From the NCBI GenBank assembly GCA_937896295.1, contig CALBME010000085.1, forward strand, positions 1 through 17,175: DNA of 17,175 nucleotides, in the 5' to 3' direction. The DNA is from an uncultured Micavibrio sp. Its GTDB lineage: Bacteria; Pseudomonadota; Alphaproteobacteria; Micavibrionales; UBA1664. Under the pieces are notes generated by a model. The model saw nothing but the letters and a program-made list of their open reading frames with translations, did not search any database and was not told where the DNA came from. Shown here piece after piece: positions 12,131-17,175 of this stretch (its first letter is position 1; the number at the start of each line of letters is the position of its first letter). Both the position numbers and the translations under genes were made by a program.

Positions 12131-12847
12131 ATGAAAACCGTCGTCATCACCCGCACACGGCCGGACGCCGACGCGCTTGCGGCGCGCATCGAGGCGATGG
12201 GATACCGCGCCCTGACCGAACCGATGCTGACCGTAAAGGCCACGCACGCCCCCACCCCCCACGACCCGATGTGCGTCGAGGGGCTGGTGGTCACGTCGGC
12301 GCAGGCCTTACGACACCTGAATACGCTGGTGCGCGAGGTCGCCTTCCTGCACAAACCCCTTTATGCGGTGGGGCCGCGCACCGCCCAGCTGGCGCGCGAA
12401 CGCGGATGGGTCAATGTCCATGATGGAGGCGGGGATGTGAAGGCGTTGGGCGATTTCCTGAAAAGCCGCAAAGAGATCGGCCCGTCATCGCGCCTTCTTC
12501 ATATCTGCGGGCGGGATATCGCGCAGGACACCCGCGCCACGCTTGCGGCGGTGCCGGGCATTATCCTGGACTGGATCGTGTACGAAACCGAAGGCGCATC
12601 CGGATTTTCGCAAGACTTCCTTGAGGCTTTGCGTACAGGCGCGATCCATGCCGTACTGTTTTATTCAACCCGCGCCGCCGCCGTCTTCGCCCAGAACGTA
12701 CAGACATACATTCGGGATCAATCGTTGAATCAAATCAAACTCTTGTGTCTGGCCCCGTCCATGATAGAGTCACTGGCAACATTGCATAGCGGCGGTACGT
12801 ACGCGGCTTCACGGCCCGAAGAGGACGCCATTCTGGCCCTTCTTTAG
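12131..12847 (+). CDS. hemD: Uroporphyrinogen-III synthase
   Basis: HemD cyclises hydroxymethylbilane, the HemC product, to uroporphyrinogen III. The family is poorly conserved. The evidence is a 238-residue length, the start KTVVITRTRPDADALAARI, LVVTSAQALRHL, LYAVGPRTAQLARERG followed by GGGDVKAL, LLHICGRDIAQDT, AVLFYSTRAAAVF, and the terminal AASRPEEDAILALL. It follows hemC by 62 bp. The ATG at 12131 is preferred to a TTG six bases earlier. No strong ribosome binding site is seen. A small hairpin (CTGGTA/TGCCAG) lies in the spacer before it. Confidence 0.9.
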   Translation: MKTVVITRTRPDADALAARIEAMGYRALTEPMLTVKATHAPTPHDPMCVEGLVVTSAQALRHLNTLVREVAFLHKPLYAVGPRTAQLARERGWVNVHDGGGDVKALGDFLKSRKEIGPSSRLLHICGRDIAQDTRATLAAVPGIILDWIVYETEGASGFSQDFLEALRTGAIHAVLFYSTRAAAVFAQNVQTYIRDQSLNQIKLLCLAPSMIESLATLHSGGTYAASRPEEDAILALL

Positions 12848-12886
12848 TACAGTTTTTCACCCGCCGCCCAGACGAGGATGAAATTC

Positions 12887-14812
12887 ATGCCCAGCACCCA
12901 GGAATTCCATACACCCGGCCCCAGCGATGACGTCATCCCGAATGGCGGGCTGATCGTCGAACGTTTTGGCGGCATCCGCCCGATGGCGTCCAAGCTGAAC
13001 GTGCCGGTCACCACGGTGCAGGGCTGGAAAAAACGCGATGTCATCCCCGCGATCCGCCGCGAAGAAATCCTGAATGCCGCCCGCCGCTTCGACGTCCAGA
13101 TCCAGGACCTGGTCGGCATGGGCGCGAATGAAAATACCCGCGCCCGCACCACCGCCGGCACCGGGATCGAGGAAGACCCCGCATTGACCCGCCTGCGCGC
13201 GGTTCAGGATGTTCCGGCCGTCGATACGATCCTGACCGGATCGCCGGTCAGCCACCGCCAGACCCCCGCACCCCAGCCGCAACCGCAGCCGCGCGTGCAG
13301 GCGCAGGCACAACCCGCACCCAAGGCCGCCGCCATGACCCAGGACACCCAAGCGCCCAAGGCAGACAAGACACAAAGCCAGCGCACGAACACCGCACCTG
13401 CCGAAACCCTGGGTGCCGCCGATCTGCGCGCCATGCATAAAAGCGCGCGCCGCACATCGCTTGCCACCAGCGCCGTTCTGGTGGTGCTGGCGGCCGGGGC
13501 CGCCTATCTGCTGTTCGGCCCGGATCAGGCGCAACAGGGCGTGAAGATTCAATCGCTGGACGGGCGCGTCACCGCGCTGGAACAACAGGCGCGCAGCGCG
13601 GGCGATACCGCCGGCGCCATCCGCACCCTGCAGACGCAGGTGAGCAACATCACATCCGTCATCGGCACATCGGCCGAGGGTCTGGCCCAGCTGGCACGCG
13701 AAGTCGCCGCCGGCACCAACGCCCCGCTGACCCAACGCCTTGCCGTTCTGGAAGCGCAGCTGACCAGCGGCGCCGGTGGCGCCGCCGCCCCCGCCCTGTC
13801 CAACCTGACCGACCGTATCCAGGCCATGGCGGCATCGCCGCAGGGCCAGGCCGAATGGCAGGCCGCGATCGACGATCTGCGCGCCACGGTTCTGGGCGTG
13901 CAGGGCCGCACCGACCAGATGGAAAGCGCGCTGGAACAGGCGCGCGCGCAAAACGACGCGCTGGGCCGTACGCTGTCGCAGGTGTCGGGTAACGATGTCG
14001 GCGCAGCCGCGATGCTGCTGGCGCTGACTCAGCTGCGCGAGGCGGTGGACCGTCAGGCCCCGTTCGAGCAGGATCTTGAACTTCTGAAAAGCGTGAGCAG
14101 CGCGGACCCTGCGCTTGCCGAGTCGCTGGACAAGCTGGCCCCGCATGCACAGAGCGGCATTCTGTCGCCGCAGGCGCTCAAGGCCGAGCTGCAGGCGGCA
14201 TCGGGCGATATCATCAGCGCGAAACTGCGCGGCGAAGACGTCTCGATCAAGGATAAGCTGATGCTGCACCTCAAATCCCTTCTGTCGGTGCGCAAGAACA
14301 GCGCCACCACGGCCGACGCCGGAGAAAACGCACTGATCCAGCAGGCATCAGCGCAGCTGGATGCCGGCGACGTTCAGGGCGCGATGACCACGCTTCAGCA
14401 ATTGCAGGGACCTGCGGCCGAAGCCGCCGCACCCTGGCAGGAAAAGGCGCAAGCCACCCTGATCGCGCAAACCGTCGACATGAACCTGGTCAACGCCATC
14501 ATCGGCAAGGTCAAAAACGGCCTGAGCACGATGGCCGCACCCGCATCCGGCCTGACCGGCGTGGTCAATAGCGGCCCCATCAACATGGCGCCGTCGTCGT
14601 CGGCACTGCAGCCCGCACTGGACGCGCCGTCCATTACGCAGACGCCGCCCGCACAGGGCATCGCACCGATGGAAGCGCAACCCGTGCCGCCGGGCGTGCA
14701 GAGTTTTCCGCGCACGGAACCGCAGGCCGGCGGTGACGCCCCGTCCGCCGCACCGATGAGCCCGCCGGTTATGATCCCGCCGGAATCGTCGGGCGTCACC
14801 ATTCAGCAATAA
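12887..14812 (+). CDS. Mitofilin-like (alphaMic60-type) membrane protein with N-terminal HTH domain
   Basis: The 641-residue protein has five parts. Residues about 20-77 resemble a Cro/YdaS-type helix-turn-helix (FGGIRPMASKLNVPVTTVQGW, then VIPAIRREEILNAARR). Residues 78-190 are a Pro/Gln/Ala-rich linker. A single membrane helix lies at about 191-210, after Arg-Arg. A periplasmic coiled coil covers about 220-362, and a helical domain like the mitofilin C-terminus about 370-542. A Pro/Ser-rich tail ends the protein. In other alphaproteobacteria the Mic60 homologue, which shapes inner membranes and contacts the outer membrane, sits in the haem operon beside hemY, as here. The ATG at 12887 is chosen because GAGG lies nine bases upstream; the ATG at 12878 directly abuts it. 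The identification rests on architecture and context; the sequence is low complexity. Confidence 0.8.
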   Translation: MPSTQEFHTPGPSDDVIPNGGLIVERFGGIRPMASKLNVPVTTVQGWKKRDVIPAIRREEILNAARRFDVQIQDLVGMGANENTRARTTAGTGIEEDPALTRLRAVQDVPAVDTILTGSPVSHRQTPAPQPQPQPRVQAQAQPAPKAAAMTQDTQAPKADKTQSQRTNTAPAETLGAADLRAMHKSARRTSLATSAVLVVLAAGAAYLLFGPDQAQQGVKIQSLDGRVTALEQQARSAGDTAGAIRTLQTQVSNITSVIGTSAEGLAQLAREVAAGTNAPLTQRLAVLEAQLTSGAGGAAAPALSNLTDRIQAMAASPQGQAEWQAAIDDLRATVLGVQGRTDQMESALEQARAQNDALGRTLSQVSGNDVGAAAMLLALTQLREAVDRQAPFEQDLELLKSVSSADPALAESLDKLAPHAQSGILSPQALKAELQAASGDIISAKLRGEDVSIKDKLMLHLKSLLSVRKNSATTADAGENALIQQASAQLDAGDVQGAMTTLQQLQGPAAEAAAPWQEKAQATLIAQTVDMNLVNAIIGKVKNGLSTMAAPASGLTGVVNSGPINMAPSSSALQPALDAPSITQTPPAQGIAPMEAQPVPPGVQSFPRTEPQAGGDAPSAAPMSPPVMIPPESSGVTIQQ

Positions 14813-14824
14813 GGTTTTATCGTC

Positions 14825-16198
14825 ATGCTGCGCACGCTGTGGGCCATTTCCAAACTGGGCATCCTCATCGCGGGCGGCGTGTGGCTGACATTGCAGCCGG
14901 GGCATACCTCGCTGCACTGGATGGGGTATGACGTCGATATCCAGACCGGTTTCCTGATTTTCTGCATCCTGTGTTTCTCAATCGTCTTTGCCTGGGTTTA
15001 CCGCCTGTGGGGGGCCCTGAAGGCGACACCGCGCACCATCGCGCGCAAGCTGGACGCGCGCGCACAGGATCAGGCGCTTCAGGCCGTCAGTCACGGCCTG
15101 TCGGCCATCGCGGCGGGTGATGCGCATACGGCAGAAAAACAGGCCGAGCGTGCACGCCGCCTGATCAAGAACGATCACGGCCTTGTGCCCCTGCTGTCCG
15201 GTATGACCGCCCGCCTGAAAGGCGACACGATGGGCGCGGAAAGCGCGTTCCGTGAACTGCTCAACACCAAGGAAACCGCGTTCATCGGCGTGCGCGGATT
15301 ACTGCAGCTGTCGCTGGACCGCAACCAGCAGGATCAGGCGCTGGTCCTGGCACGGCAGGCGTACCGCATGCACCCGAAACAGGGCTGGATCCTTAAGACG
15401 CTTTACGCGCTTGAACTGCGCGCGCGCAACTGGAACGAGGCTGTGGACATCCTGGCCAAGCTGGAAAAAAACAAGGCGATCGTGCCGAACCGTGCCAAAG
15501 ACATGCGCGCGGCCATGTTCCTGGCCCGCGCGGGCGAGGCACAGGGACGGGGCGCCGCCGATCAGGCCTATCTGCTGACCCGGGAGGCGTATGCAAGCGC
15601 GCCGCATTTCCTGCCGGCGGCTTTGGCGTATATCCCCTTCCTGATCCGCCGCAGCGAACGCAAGAGCGCGCTTAAAATCATCGAGAAGATGTGGTCCGTC
15701 ACCCCGCATCCGGAACTGAAAGATGCGTGGATGGCACTGGCGCCGGAAGACGCCGGTACCCCGACCAAGCAGTATCAGTGGCTGTCGAAACTGGCGGCGG
15801 CAAACCCCGATCATGAAGATTCGCACCTGATGCTGGCTGAATCCGCGCTGGCCCAGAACCTGACCGGTGCCGCACGCCAGCACATCGACGCCGCGATGCT
15901 TCTGCGCAAGAGCGCGCGCGCCCTGCGCCTGATGGCGGCTATGGAAGAAAAACTGGGGCATCATAATGCCGCCGATCTGGTCATGGAATCGGCCACCAGC
16001 GCCGTGCCGGAACGTGCATGGGTGTGCGTGGAATCGGGTCGCATCTATCCGAACTGGATGCCGTTCGCGCAGCCGCATAATTCGTTCAACACCATCGTGT
16101 GGGACGACCCGAGCCAGGCGCGGCGGGAGCCCAGCATCATCACCGCCCTGCCCGATCAGGGTGACGCGCTGCAGCTGATCGAGGCCAGAGCCGCTTGA
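14825..16198 (+). CDS. hemY: HemY-type TPR membrane protein
   Basis: This is the HemY protein of the haem operon, a membrane-anchored TPR protein of unclear biochemical role (not the Bacillus protoporphyrinogen oxidase also called HemY). It has 457 residues. Two membrane helices lie at about 7-24 and 41-62. A run of TPR-like helical repeats covers about 80-390 (for example LARQAYRMHPKQGWILKTLYALE). At the C-terminus, WVCVESGRIYPNW and FNTIVW align with the zinc-ribbon tail that I recall from alphaproteobacterial HemY proteins, but of the four expected cysteines only Cys401 remains. It follows the mitofilin-like gene by 12 bp, so the two are coupled, and it ends the operon at a strong terminator. 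Confidence 0.93.
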   Translation: MLRTLWAISKLGILIAGGVWLTLQPGHTSLHWMGYDVDIQTGFLIFCILCFSIVFAWVYRLWGALKATPRTIARKLDARAQDQALQAVSHGLSAIAAGDAHTAEKQAERARRLIKNDHGLVPLLSGMTARLKGDTMGAESAFRELLNTKETAFIGVRGLLQLSLDRNQQDQALVLARQAYRMHPKQGWILKTLYALELRARNWNEAVDILAKLEKNKAIVPNRAKDMRAAMFLARAGEAQGRGAADQAYLLTREAYASAPHFLPAALAYIPFLIRRSERKSALKIIEKMWSVTPHPELKDAWMALAPEDAGTPTKQYQWLSKLAAANPDHEDSHLMLAESALAQNLTGAARQHIDAAMLLRKSARALRLMAAMEEKLGHHNAADLVMESATSAVPERAWVCVESGRIYPNWMPFAQPHNSFNTIVWDDPSQARREPSIITALPDQGDALQLIEARAA

Positions 16199-16202
16199 AA
16201 AC

Positions 16203-16230
16203 AAAGGCCCCGAAAGGGGCCTTTTCTTTT
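16203..16230. terminator. Bidirectional intrinsic terminator between hemY and mlaF
   Basis: A perfect 9-bp stem, AAAGGCCCC (16203-16211) with GGGGCCTTT (16216-16224), closes a GAAA tetraloop. It is followed by TCTTTT on the plus strand and, read the other way, by TTTGTTTTC. It lies 5 bases after the hemY stop and just before the mlaF stop, so it can serve both convergent genes. Confidence 0.92.
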
Positions 16231-16238
16231 AGTGCCGG

Positions 16239-16624
16239 TTAAACGTTTTTGGTGATGGGGCCCTCGGCGCGGCCGTGAATGAACTGTTCGACGAAGGGAT
16301 TGCCGGAATGGTCGAGATCGGCCACGGGGCCGGTCCAGATGATCTTACCCTCGTAAATCATGGCGACGTGATCCGCGATCTTGCGGGCCGAGGCCATATC
16401 GTGAGTGATGGTCAGCGCGGTTGCGCCCAGATCCTTCACGCACTGGACGATCAGTTCGTTGATGACGTCGGCCATGATGGGATCAAGGCCCGTCGTGGGT
16501 TCGTCAAAGAAAATGATTTCCGGGTTCGCGGCAATGGCACGGGCGAGGCTTACGCGTTTTTGCATACCGCCCGACAGCTCCGCCGGGAACAGATCGGCCA
16601 CGCGTTCGCCGAGGCCGACGGCCG
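16239..16624 (-). CDS. mlaF: ABC transporter ATPase, MlaF-like (C-terminal part, truncated by chimeric junction)
   Basis: MlaF is the ATPase of the Mla system, which moves phospholipids between outer and inner membranes. About 128 residues remain, in a frame ending in a TAA at 16239-16241. Present are the ABC signature LSGGMQKRVSLARA, Walker B and D-loop IIFFDEPTTGLDP, and the H-loop ITHDMASARKIADHVAM, followed by a normal C-terminus. The LSGGMQKRVSLARAIA and FDEPTTGLDPI wording is typical of MlaF-type ATPases. The N-terminal half with Walker A is absent: upstream of VGLGERVADLFP the frame no longer resembles an ABC protein. The gene is not broken in nature as far as can be judged; the contig changes identity here. 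Confidence 0.88.
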
Positions 16625-16632
16625 CGTCACGC
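16612..16632. other. Chimeric assembly junction
   Basis: To the left the minus strand encodes MlaF down to about Val-Gly-Leu-Gly-Glu-Arg. To the right the plus strand encodes the interior of an unrelated monooxygenase (LLTRSQRISHENLRL). Both proteins are interrupted in mid-domain at the same place, and base composition rises sharply in GC to the right. The exact base cannot be fixed, because a few bases fit either side. Confidence 0.85.
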
Positions 16633-17148
16633 TGCTGACCCGCTCGCAGCGCATCTCGCACGAGAACCTGCGCCTGCGGGACCCGCAATGGCTTGATGCC
16701 TATGAGCGTTGGCTGGCCGAGCGCGCGGGCGTGCCTGCGCCCCGGGCCGTGGCACCGCGGCCGCCCCTGCTCACCCCGTTCTCCTTGCGGGGGCTCACGT
16801 TGCCGAACCGCGTGGTGGTCTCGCCGACGCTGCTGTATTCGGCGAAGGACGGCTTGCCCGGCCCTTTCCACCTGGTGCACCTGGGCAGCCGCGCCTTGGG
16901 CGGGGCCGGCCTGGTCTTGGCCGAAGCCACGGCCGTGCTGCCTGAGGGGCGCATGACCCCGGGCGACACCGGGCTTTGGAACGACGAGCAGACCGCAGCC
17001 TGGAAGCAGATCACCGACTTCGTGCACGCGCAAAGCACGGCCCGCGTCGGCCTCCAGCTCAATCATGCGGGCCGTCGCGGTTCGACACAGCTGGGCTGGG
17101 AGCAGCCGGATCACCCCTTGCCTGAGGGCAATTGGCCCCTGGTGTCGG
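16626..17148 (+). CDS. Internal fragment of a bifunctional FAD monooxygenase / Old Yellow Enzyme reductase (foreign to this contig)
   Basis: About 174 codons of one open frame, without a natural start or stop. The first 35 residues (LLTRSQRISHENLRLRDPQW, then YERWLAERAG) match the end of the FAD-hydroxylase part of anthraniloyl-CoA / salicylyl-CoA 5-hydroxylase-type proteins. From LLTPFSLRGLTLPNRVVVSP onward comes the N-terminal part of a fused NADH:flavin oxidoreductase (Old Yellow Enzyme) domain, with FHLVHLGSRALGGAGLVLAE, TGLWNDEQTAAWK and QLNHAGRRGST. Such proteins hydroxylate and reduce aromatic CoA thioesters. The composition suggests a GC-rich, perhaps betaproteobacterial, source. It is bounded by the chimeric junction on the left and by adapter on the right. 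Confidence 0.85.
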
Positions 17149-17175
17149 AGATCGGAAGAGCACACGTCTGAACTC
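17149..17175 (+). other. Illumina TruSeq adapter sequence (contamination)
   Basis: The last 27 bases begin AGATCGGAAGAGC and continue ACACGTCTGAACTC, an exact match to the standard TruSeq adapter read-through as I know it. Translated in frame it gives the well-known artefact ending IGRAHV, and in reverse it gives MCSSDL. It is not biological sequence. Confidence 0.98.

Noticed and set aside
12857..14269. A 470-codon minus-strand frame opposite the mitofilin-like gene
   Set aside because: Low-complexity Arg/Gly/Ala translation with no domain. The plus frame has a full domain layout and operon context.
16612..17148. Horizontal transfer or genomic-island boundary at the mlaF end
   Set aside because: No repeats, tRNA, integrase or IS ends are visible, the cut is in mid-gene on both sides, and adapter follows within about 550 bases. 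A chimera is the simpler explanation.
16239..17165. A 308-residue minus-strand protein starting MCSSDL and ending as MlaF
   Set aside because: Its first part is adapter plus the antisense of the foreign oxidoreductase fragment; only the MlaF end is real.
16275..17171. A plus-strand fusion protein of antisense mlaF with a monooxygenase / Old Yellow Enzyme region
   Set aside because: The N-terminal part is antisense to mlaF and the stop codon lies in adapter. Only 16626-17148 is genuine coding sequence, and it belongs to another molecule.

Overview
The window is a contig from an alphaproteobacterium, probably metagenomic. The placement rests on the RpoB and RpoC sequences, on the linked order hemC-hemD-mitofilin-like gene-hemY, and on tsaD-gpsA diverging from hemC. 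All of this is read from the sequence; no searches were run.

The left half (1-8801) is read on the minus strand and carries the ribosomal protein / RNA polymerase cluster: rplK, rplA, a strong intrinsic terminator, a small orphan membrane-protein gene, a strong sigma70-type promoter with a structured leader of about 230 nt, then rplJ, rplL, rpoB and the first 450 codons of rpoC, which runs off the left edge. The cluster is split into rplKA and rplJL-rpoBC. The usual secE-nusG pair is not upstream of rplK; gpsA lies there instead. RpoB and L1 both carry unusual Lys/Ala-rich N-terminal extensions.

The middle (8986-11053, minus strand) holds tsaD (tRNA t6A modification) and gpsA (glycerol-3-phosphate dehydrogenase), 31 bp apart. 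A 52-bp divergent gap separates them from a plus-strand haem group (11106-16198): hemC and hemD (hydroxymethylbilane and uroporphyrinogen-III synthesis), an alphaMic60-like membrane protein that begins with a predicted Cro/YdaS-like helix-turn-helix, and a HemY-type TPR membrane protein whose C-terminal zinc ribbon looks degenerate. A bidirectional terminator separates hemY from a convergent mlaF-like ABC ATPase gene.

The last 550 bases are not native. At about 16621-16632 the mlaF gene stops making sense in mid-domain, and a GC-rich fragment of a different gene begins: the junction between the monooxygenase and Old Yellow Enzyme domains of an anthraniloyl-CoA / salicylyl-CoA hydroxylase-type protein. 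That fragment ends in 27 bases of Illumina TruSeq adapter (17149-17175). This is best read as an assembly chimera plus untrimmed adapter, not as a gene fusion or horizontal transfer.

I found no convincing new defence, mobile or CRISPR system. The most biologically interesting item is the HTH-membrane-coiled-coil-mitofilin protein in the haem operon.
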